This document shows, piece after piece, positions 57,025 through 64,000 of a stretch of DNA of 64,000 bases; position 1 is the first letter of the stretch, and the number at the start of each line of letters is the position of its first letter. A program made the translations under genes and the position numbers. The notes under the pieces were generated by a model, which worked only from the letters and a program-made list of their open reading frames with translations, searched no databases and was not told where the DNA came from. Source of the DNA: DAOUJW01 sp965218945 (GTDB lineage Bacteria; Chloroflexota; Dehalococcoidia; Lucifugimonadales; UBA2985); contig OZ244718.1 in the NCBI GenBank assembly GCA_965218945.1, positions 620,001 to 684,000 of the forward strand, given 5' to 3'.

Positions 57025-57336
57025 TTACCCGGAGGCCGCCTCAATGGCCGCGGCTATCCACTCCCTTGGCGGCGTTTCTGAGGGCTCGCCTTCCACGTCG
57101 TAGATGCGGCACTCGAGACTGAAGCCGGAATCGGGCGTTTCCGGGTCGATGTCCTCATCGTTGATGCGTATGGTGGGTGATCCGGGAAACCACATTTCCT
57201 CCGCCTCCTCCCTGGAGGTAATCTCTATCAGGCTTACCTCGTCGTCAACGCTCATCCCTGCCAGCAGGTCGCGCAACTCCTCCAAGGTGGTCTCCCAATG
57301 GGAGCATCCATCGTAATACAGCAGCTCTATGTTCAC
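57025..57336 (-). CDS. Thioredoxin-fold protein with one Cys (DUF2703-like)
   Basis: 103 residues. IELLYYDGCSHWETT is the place of the redox motif; only one Cys (GCSHW) rather than CxxC. EEMWFPGSPTIRINDEDIDPET and LECRIYD match a small family often found beside mercury and copper genes. Possibly a metal chaperone or thiol relay. It lies 45 bp downstream of the YHS gene on the same strand. Confidence 0.72.
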   Translation of the reverse strand: MNIELLYYDGCSHWETTLEELRDLLAGMSVDDEVSLIEITSREEAEEMWFPGSPTIRINDEDIDPETPDSGFSLECRIYDVEGEPSETPPREWIAAAIEAASG

Positions 57337-57380
57337 TTCACAGAACTAATCGGACTTGGCTATGCCCGTTGCCGGGCATC

Positions 57381-57587
57381 TCACATCTCTACGCTCTTCT
57401 CGCCGGACAGGTACGCCTCCGGCTCCTTGGAGAAGGCAACCCGACATCCTGGGCCGCAGAAGTAGTAGGTCTGGCCCTCGTGGTCGTGGGTGCCGCCGTT
57501 TGGGTTCTTGACGTTGACCTCCATCTTGCAAACGGGGTCGATGGCGGTCTCGCCGCCACGGCCGCTCAGGAATGGTATACGCAGCAT
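57381..57587 (-). CDS. YHS-domain protein
   Basis: 68 residues from ATG 57587, which has GAGGAGAGG upstream; an earlier ATG adds six codons. AIDPVCKMEVNVKNP and GQTYYFCGPGCRVAFSKEPEAYL are the YHS domain with three Cys, a motif often fused to or beside copper P-type ATPases. It likely binds copper and hands it to CopA, 28 bp upstream. Confidence 0.85.
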   Translation of the reverse strand: MLRIPFLSGRGGETAIDPVCKMEVNVKNPNGGTHDHEGQTYYFCGPGCRVAFSKEPEAYLSGEKSVEM

Positions 57588-57615
57588 TTGCCTCTCCTCT
57601 CGCACTCTGATTTGG

Positions 57616-60174
57616 CTAATTTAGCCGGACTTTGCGCAGTCGCAGCGAGTTGGTGACCACTGAGACGGAGCTAAGCGCCATCGCGCCCGCGGCCATGACG
57701 GGATTGAGGAAGCCGTAGTCTCCCAGGATGTACCGCAGAGGGCCGTCCGGAACGCCGGTGTTGAGGATTTCAAAGAACAGCACAAAGAGAAGGCCTGCGG
57801 CGACGGGTATCAGGACAGTGTTGTAGCCAAATGCCCAGAACAGGTTCTGCCATATAGTCCTGGTGGTGGCTTTGGACAGGGCGATGGCTTGCGGCACACC
57901 ACGCAGGTCGCCGCGCATGAGTGTCACGTCCGCGGCCGCGATGGCGACGTCTGTGCCGGTTCCCAGGGCAACCCCGACATCCGCTCTTGTGAGAGCCGGG
58001 GCGTCGTTGATGCCGTCGCCCACCATTGCCACGGTCTTGCCCTCCTCCTGGAGCGAGCGTATCTTGTCGGCCTTCTGGTCCGGCAGCACCTCGGCGATGA
58101 CCCGGTCAATGCCCACCTGCGCGGCTATGGCCTCTGCGGTGCGCCGGTCGTCGCCGGTGAGCATGATGACCTCCAGCCCCAGCTTGTGCATCGCCTCCAC
58201 AGCCTCGCGGGACTCCGGCCTGAGCGTGTCGGCCACAGCGACTACGCCGGCCGCGTGGCCGTCCACCGCTACAAAGACAGGCGTCTTGCCCTGCTCCGAA
58301 AGCTCGCGCCCGCGACTCTCCAGGCTGTCCAGAGAGACGCCTATATCCTTCATAAGGGCCGGATTACCCAGGACCACCGTAGAGCCATTGACTTGGGCCT
58401 CAACGCCGTGGCCCGGCAGAGCCCGGAAATCGGAGTCCTCATCAAGGGGCAGTGACCTGTCGTTGGCCGCCTCTATCAGAGCCTTGCCCAGAGGGTGCTC
58501 GGAGCCGCGCTCGGCAGACGCCGCCAGTCGAAGCAGGTCGTCCTCAGGCATATTGAGGGATACTACATCGGTAACCGCAGGCTTGCCTATGGTGAGGGTG
58601 CCGGTCTTGTCCAGCACCACCGTCTGGAGCCTGTATGCCCGCTCCAGCGCCTCCGCATTGCGTATCAGGATGCCGCGCTCCGCTCCCTTGCCCATGCCCA
58701 CGACGATGGCCGTTGGCGTTGCCAGGCCAAGGGCGCAGGGACATGCGATAACCAGCACGGCAACGAGGTTTAGGATGGCAATGGGGAGCGCCGACGGCGG
58801 AGAACCCCAGGGCAGCGACGGCAGCACAGGATCCCAGGCTAACCATCCCACAAAGGTGATGAGGGCTATGCCCAGCACTGCGGGTACGAATCTGCTGGCT
58901 ACCCGGTCCACCAGGCGCTGTATTGGCGCTTGCGACCCCTGGGCTTCCTGTACCAGCCGGATGATGTTGGCTAAGGCGGTGTCCTTGCCTATCCTCGTAG
59001 CGCGGAAGTGGAAGCTCCCGACCTTGTTCATTGTGGCGCCATAAACCGGGGAGCCTACGTTTTTCTCCACCGGCAGACTCTCTCCGGTGAGCATGGACTC
59101 GTCTACTGCGGATGCGCCCTCCGTCACCTCGCCGTCTACGGCTATCCTCTCGCCCGGGCGCACCACCAGGATGTCGCCAAGAGCGACCTCATCAATGGGC
59201 ACGTCGGTTTCCACGCCGTCCCTCACTACCCTGGCAGTCTTCGGCTGCAGGACCATGAGACTGCGAATGGCCTCGGAGGTCTGCCCCTTGGCGCGGGCCT
59301 CAAGCAGCCGCCCCAGCAGCACCAGGGAGATGACTATGGCGGATGCGTCGAAGTAGGTTCCGGTGCTGTGGCTGAGCGCGCTGTTGGCGTGGACCAGATG
59401 CGCGCCAGCGAAGTATCCTTCGAAGAAGGTCAGGAAGGTGCTGTAGCCGTACGCCACGCTGGTCCCAATGGCAATGAGGGTGTTCATATTGGAGGTGCGG
59501 TGCTTCAGGGCGCCCCAGGCGCTCTGGTAGAAGGTTGCCCCAATCCAGAACTGCACCGGAGTGGCCAGCGTCCAGAGTATGAGATTGAGCTGGAACGAGG
59601 TCAGGCGCAGGGTCTCAAGGGGGATGTACATGGTGACCATTATCACAGCGCCTACCGCGCCGGCAATAATGACCTTGCGAGCCAGCGACCTGACCTCACG
59701 GGTGCGGGCCAGACGCTCTTCGCCCTCTTCGGCTCCCTCGTCGTCGACCCCATCCACCGTGTAACCGGCGTCGTTCACCATGGCCTTCATGCCAGGTAGG
59801 GAGGCCTGCCCGGGTACGTACTCGACCGTTGCCTGCTCAGTGGCGAGGTTGACGCTGGCGAAGAGTACGCCGTCCACCTCTCGGAGGGCGTTGCCCACGT
59901 GGGAGACGCAGGCGGCACAGGTCATTCCGCCGATGTTCAGCGTGACGCGAGACACGCCGGCCTTGTACCCGGCGTCGTCAACCGCCTCGATGAGCTCGGG
60001 TATGGTGGCTTGCTCAGGATCGAACTCAACGGTGGCCTGCTCCATCGCCAGATTGACCTCTGCGGAGGTTACACCGGCCACTTCTCGAAGGGCGTTGCCC
60101 ACGTGGGAGACGCAGGCGGCACAGGTCATTCCCGCTACGGGCAGGGTGATGCTTTTGAGGTCTTTGATGGTCAT
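57616..60174 (-). CDS. copA: Copper-translocating P-type ATPase CopA
   Basis: 852 residues. Two N-terminal HMA copper-binding domains with GMTCAAC at 15-21 and 83-89. Eight membrane helices including CPC in VLVIACPCALGLATPT; phosphorylation Asp in VLDKTGTL; hinge MVGDGINDAPAL; C-terminal MSSVSV and NSLRL. This set specifies Cu(I) export (P1B-1). The two HMA domains differ by few residues (CAACVSHVGNALREV occurs twice), suggesting recent duplication. It leads the copper-related genes that follow. Confidence 0.96.
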   Translation of the reverse strand: MTIKDLKSITLPVAGMTCAACVSHVGNALREVAGVTSAEVNLAMEQATVEFDPEQATIPELIEAVDDAGYKAGVSRVTLNIGGMTCAACVSHVGNALREVDGVLFASVNLATEQATVEYVPGQASLPGMKAMVNDAGYTVDGVDDEGAEEGEERLARTREVRSLARKVIIAGAVGAVIMVTMYIPLETLRLTSFQLNLILWTLATPVQFWIGATFYQSAWGALKHRTSNMNTLIAIGTSVAYGYSTFLTFFEGYFAGAHLVHANSALSHSTGTYFDASAIVISLVLLGRLLEARAKGQTSEAIRSLMVLQPKTARVVRDGVETDVPIDEVALGDILVVRPGERIAVDGEVTEGASAVDESMLTGESLPVEKNVGSPVYGATMNKVGSFHFRATRIGKDTALANIIRLVQEAQGSQAPIQRLVDRVASRFVPAVLGIALITFVGWLAWDPVLPSLPWGSPPSALPIAILNLVAVLVIACPCALGLATPTAIVVGMGKGAERGILIRNAEALERAYRLQTVVLDKTGTLTIGKPAVTDVVSLNMPEDDLLRLAASAERGSEHPLGKALIEAANDRSLPLDEDSDFRALPGHGVEAQVNGSTVVLGNPALMKDIGVSLDSLESRGRELSEQGKTPVFVAVDGHAAGVVAVADTLRPESREAVEAMHKLGLEVIMLTGDDRRTAEAIAAQVGIDRVIAEVLPDQKADKIRSLQEEGKTVAMVGDGINDAPALTRADVGVALGTGTDVAIAAADVTLMRGDLRGVPQAIALSKATTRTIWQNLFWAFGYNTVLIPVAAGLLFVLFFEILNTGVPDGPLRYILGDYGFLNPVMAAGAMALSSVSVVTNSLRLRKVRLN

Positions 60175-60226
60175 GGCGGGGATTCCTTTAGTAAGCCTCG
60201 AGCTAGTTCACAAGATTCCTGCTTTC

Positions 60227-60422
60227 GGAGACATTTGAAGAACCCATAGCGTCATCCTGCAAGAATTGCCCTCACCGTCATTCCTGCGGAAGCAGGAATC
60301 TAAGAACGCTGTCTGCAAGGCTGCGATGCCTTGGAAGAGGGGCTTTAGATTCCCGTTTTCACGGGAATGACGGAGAAGATAGCCTCTTCTAGGAGATACA
60401 CCAGAGTATTGCAAAGGTCTCC
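60227..60422. mobile_element. 196-bp miniature inverted-repeat element, copy near copA
   Basis: Ends GGAGACATTTGAAGAACCC and GCAAAGGTCTCC. Inverse orientation of 56638-56833, same length. Flanks are TTTC on the left (60223-60226) and TTTT on the right (60423-60426), a nearly perfect duplication. It also splits a palindrome: left ATTCCTGC, right ACAGGAATGAC. The remaining 205 bp up to thiI show no gene, only a stray GGAGGTCTCC near 60440. Confidence 0.8.
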
Positions 60423-60627
60423 TTTTACAGGAATGACAGAATGGAGGTCTCCTTTGAGCAACTTCATTCTCAGCAAGTCTTTAGCTTTCCCTGTACTCTC
60501 TAGCGGTACTGAGTCTGGCATACCAGGCTGCGCCTTCTCTACCAGTTTACACCATTAGGCAATGCCAGGGGGATCTAACGATATGTGAGTAGGGAAGAAT
60601 ACCCCTGCTCTTCGTACAGTCCAGTCG

Positions 60628-61836
60628 CTACCCTGCGACCAGTGAGCCGGGTCTTGGGGCTGGACTCTTGGTTGTGAAGTCCACGACCTCGGCATTGGCT
60701 GCGGCGGTCTCCACTAGGGCGTCGATGTCCAGGGCGGACTCCAACCGCTCCACCTCTTCTGCGGTGGTGTGGGTCACGGGATGGCGGGGAACGAAGAGGG
60801 TGCAGCAATCCTCGTCCGGGATGATGGAGATGGGGTATGTGCCGATGCTCCGCGCCTCGTTAACGATCTCCTCCTTGTCCATCCCGATCAGCGGGCTGAA
60901 TACCGGGAGGTCGAGCACACTCCTGACAGTCACCACGTTCTCCAGGGTCTGGGATCCCACCTGCCCCAGGCTTTCGCCCGTCACCAGGGCCTTGACGCCG
61001 TGCTCCCGGGCTATCCGCTGGGCTATCCTGGCCATGAAACGACGGTATACCACGACCCTGTATGCGGGAGGGACTGAGAGGATTATGTCCCTCTGCACGT
61101 CTGCAAAAGGCACCAGCAGCAGCTTGGAGCGGAACTGGCGCCTGTTCAGCAGCTCTACTATCTCTCGGGCTTTCTCGCGTGAGGTCCCATCGACCAGGGG
61201 GAAGCTGTGAAAGTGGACGAAAGTGACCTCGCATCCGCGCTTCATCATTCGCCATGCAGCCACCGGCGAGTCAATGCCCCCGGACATGAGGACAACTAGT
61301 TTACCGCCGACTCCCACCGGCAGCCCGCCGGGGCCGCGGAACTCCTGGAAGTACACCAGGGCCTCCCTGGGCAGTATCTCCACGAAGATGTTGACCTCCG
61401 GGTCCTTGAGGCTGACCTCCGCGCCGGTAAGCTGCTGGACATGAGCGCCCAACTCGCGATTAAGCTCAGGCGAAGTCAGGTCAAAGGACTTGTTCCCGCG
61501 CTTTGACGTGATGCGAAAGGTGTTGAAGGTGAGCTTGGGTATCTCCTCGGTGATGAACTCCCTGATGGCTTCCAGGGACGGAGGCAGCTTGTAGCAGCGG
61601 TAGAACTTGACTACGCCGAACACCTGGCTCAGCCTTTCGCTCACCTTGTCCCACGGCGCTTCGGGCGGCAGGGTTATCTCAACGCCCATGTGGCGCTTGG
61701 CAACGCGGCTCACCGGCAGTCCGTGCAGCGCCTCCTTGATATTGCGCGCAAGCTGGTTGAAGAAAGTGGGGCGGTTCTTGCCCTTGAGAGCTATCTCGTG
61801 GACGCGAACGATTACGGAGTTGTGCGGGTAGCTCAT
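60628..61836 (-). CDS. thiI: tRNA 4-thiouridine synthase ThiI
   Basis: Adenylates U8 of tRNA and accepts sulfur, also supplies sulfur for thiamin. 402 residues: an N-terminal ferredoxin-like region and THUMP domain (about 55-165), then the PP-loop ATP site VVLMSGGIDSPVAAWRMMKRG (185-190). CysCys motif DEDCCTLFVPRHPVT holds the acceptor Cys. No C-terminal rhodanese domain, the shorter form usual outside Proteobacteria, so sulfur must come from a separate carrier. Confidence 0.94.
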   Translation of the reverse strand: MSYPHNSVIVRVHEIALKGKNRPTFFNQLARNIKEALHGLPVSRVAKRHMGVEITLPPEAPWDKVSERLSQVFGVVKFYRCYKLPPSLEAIREFITEEIPKLTFNTFRITSKRGNKSFDLTSPELNRELGAHVQQLTGAEVSLKDPEVNIFVEILPREALVYFQEFRGPGGLPVGVGGKLVVLMSGGIDSPVAAWRMMKRGCEVTFVHFHSFPLVDGTSREKAREIVELLNRRQFRSKLLLVPFADVQRDIILSVPPAYRVVVYRRFMARIAQRIAREHGVKALVTGESLGQVGSQTLENVVTVRSVLDLPVFSPLIGMDKEEIVNEARSIGTYPISIIPDEDCCTLFVPRHPVTHTTAEEVERLESALDIDALVETAAANAEVVDFTTKSPAPRPGSLVAG

Positions 61837-61951
61837 TGGTGTCTGCCAGCCAATCTTCGACTGTTCATTTGCCTATGGGGAGCAGGGTCTTCTCCTTAGG
61901 GAAGCGCCCTGCTCTGAAGCCGTTGGCGGGGGTAATGTGGTAGTTGAGGCT

Positions 61952-62854
61952 TTAAGCCCCGGCCGCCACCGGGATGTCTATCCGGTAGTCCTTCAGCATG
62001 GCTTGGAGCTGCTCCGCCGTCTTCTCGTCAGGCTCAGTGAGTGGCAGCCGGGGCTTGCCCACCGCGAAGCCTACGTGGTTCAGGCTGTACTTCACAGGAA
62101 TCGGGTTGGACACGATGAACAGGCCCTTGAATATCGACATCATGCGAAGGTGCTCAGCAGCCGCCTCCGACGTCTTGCCCGCAAGGACGAGATCCATCAT
62201 CCCCTTGATCTGTCGCCCCACCAGGTGAGACGCCACGCTCACCACGCCGTATCCGCCCATGCACATGATCCCGAAGGTGTCGTTGTCGTTGCCGCTCCAA
62301 ACCCGGAAGTCCGCAGGCGAGCCGGAGATTATGCGGGCAATCTGGTCGAGGTCCCCGCTAGCCTCCTTGACGCCGATGATGTTGTCCACCTGGGCAAGCT
62401 TTACGGTGGTCTCCCAGGCCAGGCTGGTGATTGTGCGGCTGGGCACGTTGTACAGGATGCATGGCAGCCGCGTGCTCTCTGCGATGGCTTTGAAGTGCTG
62501 GTACAGGCCCTCCTGCGTGGGCTTGTTGTAGTAGGGTACAACCAGCAGGCAGGCGTCGGCGCCCGCGCTCTCCGCCTCCTGGGTCAGCTCGATGCTCTCC
62601 GCGGTGCTGTAGTTCCCGGTGCCGGCAACGACGGCTCCGCGATCGCCCAACTCGTCCTTGATCTCCCGGAATAGCCTCAGCTTCTCCTCAGTGGTCAGGG
62701 TGGGCGACTCGCCAGTCGTGCCGGAGACCACCAGACCGTCGCTTCCGGACTCAAGCAGGGAGGAGGCGAGGCGCTTAGCCTGGGCGTAGTCCACCTGTCC
62801 CTGCCCATCGAAGGGGGTAACCATTGCCGTTATCAGTCTGCCCACGGAAACCAT
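61952..62854 (-). CDS. dapA: 4-hydroxy-tetrahydrodipicolinate synthase
   Basis: Condenses pyruvate with aspartate semialdehyde, first committed step to lysine and diaminopimelate. 300 residues, TIM barrel. Schiff-base Lys163 in IIGVKEASGD, Tyr135 in LYNVPSR, GTTGES pocket and GTG loop all present. It follows asd with a 12-bp gap, so the enzyme and the supplier of its substrate are co-expressed. Confidence 0.96.
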   Translation of the reverse strand: MVSVGRLITAMVTPFDGQGQVDYAQAKRLASSLLESGSDGLVVSGTTGESPTLTTEEKLRLFREIKDELGDRGAVVAGTGNYSTAESIELTQEAESAGADACLLVVPYYNKPTQEGLYQHFKAIAESTRLPCILYNVPSRTITSLAWETTVKLAQVDNIIGVKEASGDLDQIARIISGSPADFRVWSGNDNDTFGIMCMGGYGVVSVASHLVGRQIKGMMDLVLAGKTSEAAAEHLRMMSIFKGLFIVSNPIPVKYSLNHVGFAVGKPRLPLTEPDEKTAEQLQAMLKDYRIDIPVAAGA

Positions 62855-62866
62855 AGTACCTACCTC

Positions 62867-63895
62867 CTATTTGGTTGGTGTAAGCATCTCTTGCCTAACC
62901 ATAGCCTCTGCTATCTGCACGGCGTTCAGGGCCGCACCCTTCCGCAGATTGTCCGCCACGACCCACATGGCCAAGCCCTTCGGGTGGGAGAAGTCCCGCC
63001 GTATGCGTCCCACGAAAACGTCATCGGTGCCTGCAGCCGATACTGGAAGCGGATACAAGTCTCCCTTGGGATTGTCCTGCACCGTGATTCCGGGGGAGGA
63101 CGAGAGAATCTCTCTGGCCTCTTCCGGAGTCATGGGCTGGCTGAACTCCACGTTCACGGCCTCGCCGTGGCTTGTGTACACAGGAACTCGCACACAGGTG
63201 GCGCACACCGGCAAATCCGGCTCGTGCATAATCTTGCGGGTCTCCAAGACCATCTTCCACTCCTCGGTGGTGTAGTCGTTGTCCAGGAAGCTCTCCACAA
63301 ATGGAAGCGCGTTGAAGGCTATCTGATGAGGGTATGCCTTGGGAGCGACCTCGTCCTGTCTGCCCTCCACGATATTGGCGATCTGCTCTCTCAGCTCTTC
63401 CACGGCTGCCGCGCCTGTGCCGGATACCGCCTGATAGGTGGATACGACGATGCGCTGTATGGGGTTGACTCTGTGGAGAGGGTCCAGGGCCACCACCATC
63501 TGGATGGTAGAGCAGTTGGGATTGGCGATGATGCCCTTGTGCGTGTCTATGTCGGTGGGGTTGACCTCGGGCACTACCAGTGGCGCCTCCGGGTCCATCC
63601 TGAAGGCTGAGCTGTTGTCGATTGCCACGGCTCCCGCCCTGGCCGCTATGGGTGCGAACCGCTTGCTGATGTCGCCGCCCGCGGAGAACAGAGCGATGTC
63701 GATGTTGTTGAAGGAGTCGTCGCTCGTCTCCTCCACAACCAGGTCTTCGCCCATGAACGAAAGCCGCTTACCCGCGGAGCGGTCCGAGGCGTAGAGGCGA
63801 AGAGAGTCCATAGGGAATTTCCTCTCCTCAAGGATTTTGAGAAACTCCCCTCCCACCAAGCCGGTGGCGCCCACTATTGCAACTCGAAAGCTCAT
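62867..63895 (-). CDS. asd: Aspartate-semialdehyde dehydrogenase
   Basis: 342 residues; reduces aspartyl phosphate to aspartate semialdehyde. Rossmann AIVGATGLVGGEFLKIL, catalytic Cys128 in ANPNCSTIQ, and the substrate His/Arg region in GRIRRDFSHPKGLAMWVV. GGTGGAGG ribosome-binding site before the ATG. First gene of the asd-dapA unit; the next upstream gene begins to the right of 63946. Confidence 0.96.
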   Translation of the reverse strand: MSFRVAIVGATGLVGGEFLKILEERKFPMDSLRLYASDRSAGKRLSFMGEDLVVEETSDDSFNNIDIALFSAGGDISKRFAPIAARAGAVAIDNSSAFRMDPEAPLVVPEVNPTDIDTHKGIIANPNCSTIQMVVALDPLHRVNPIQRIVVSTYQAVSGTGAAAVEELREQIANIVEGRQDEVAPKAYPHQIAFNALPFVESFLDNDYTTEEWKMVLETRKIMHEPDLPVCATCVRVPVYTSHGEAVNVEFSQPMTPEEAREILSSSPGITVQDNPKGDLYPLPVSAAGTDDVFVGRIRRDFSHPKGLAMWVVADNLRKGAALNAVQIAEAMVRQEMLTPTK

Positions 63896-63945
63896 TTCCC
63901 TCCACCTGATTTGTTAAAATAACGCCTTTCTTTATACATCAAACG

Positions 63946-64000
63946 CTAGAGTCCAAGCAACTTGTCCAGACCCACCACCAGTCCCTTCCAGTTCGATACT
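63946..64000 (-). CDS. C-terminal end of an unidentified protein (cut by window edge)
   Basis: Only 17-18 residues are visible, ending NWKGLVVGLDKLLGL then TAG. Too short to identify. The placement upstream of asd would suit a lysine-pathway or unrelated gene equally. Confidence 0.35.
   Translation of the reverse strand, partial: VSNWKGLVVGLDKLLGL

Overview
The window looks like a chromosomal segment of a bacterium of the phylum Chloroflexota, probably class Dehalococcoidia or a relative such as the SAR202 lineages. This is an inference from gene content: a DUF5679 mini-protein, a TIGR01906 membrane protein, a compact IF-2, four acyl-CoA dehydrogenases, two CaiB/BaiF CoA-transferases and a large secreted Ig-like surface protein. 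No ribosomal or transfer RNA gene was found. The DNA is GC-rich and most of it is ordinary coding sequence.

Layout. 1-7.9 kb: mfd (cut by the left edge, apparent AUU start) behind a tiny lysine-rich ORF, prfA-prmC, a methyltransferase and a PHP phosphoesterase. 6.3-11.7 kb: DUF5679 and the operon nusA-ylxR-infB-rbfA-truB, with a promoter and a terminator-like attenuator in the nusA leader. 11.9-17.9 kb: an accessory block with a retropepsin-like protein, three small HEPN/PaREP1-like proteins plus one gene remnant, and a 1148-residue secreted protein behind a structured leader with two promoters. 17.9-20.0 kb: hisF, a HAD hydrolase and hisIE. 20.1-22.0 kb: DUF1385, rpmE, rpmA, rplU. 22.0-23.6 kb: a three-unit repeat-spacer array (29-bp repeats, 32-bp spacers) lying 13 bp behind the stop codon of a TnpB gene. 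23.7-38.1 kb: acyl-CoA metabolism (CoA-transferases, dehydrogenases, an SDR, an enoyl-CoA hydratase), interrupted by divergent hrcA/bioY, an MFS transporter and a phosphotransferase. 38.3-42.8 kb: a Phd/PIN toxin-antitoxin pair, Tat translocase genes, a HhH-GPD glycosylase and sfsA. 43-52.6 kb: an acyl-CoA synthetase, a GNAT acetyltransferase, a DRE-TIM synthase, an EamA transporter, polA, an RHH/PIN toxin-antitoxin pair and a DUF1461 protein. 52.7-60.2 kb: an apparent copper-handling cluster (FmdB, a 523-aa membrane protein with a six-Cys loop, a cupredoxin-like lipoprotein, a YtkA-like protein, a His-rich membrane protein, a thioredoxin-fold protein, a YHS protein, CopA). 60.6-64 kb: thiI, dapA, asd.

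The most unusual features are: (1) the TnpB gene followed by tandem repeat-spacer units whose repeat resembles a TnpB right-end/omega-RNA terminal hairpin and whose 61-bp period is that of a type I-E CRISPR; (2) miniature inverted-repeat elements nested inside one another, with readable target duplications, at 29.7-30.0, 56.6-56.9 and 60.2-60.4 kb; (3) the copper cluster with an unexplained Cys-rich loop; (4) the structured leader of the surface-protein gene.
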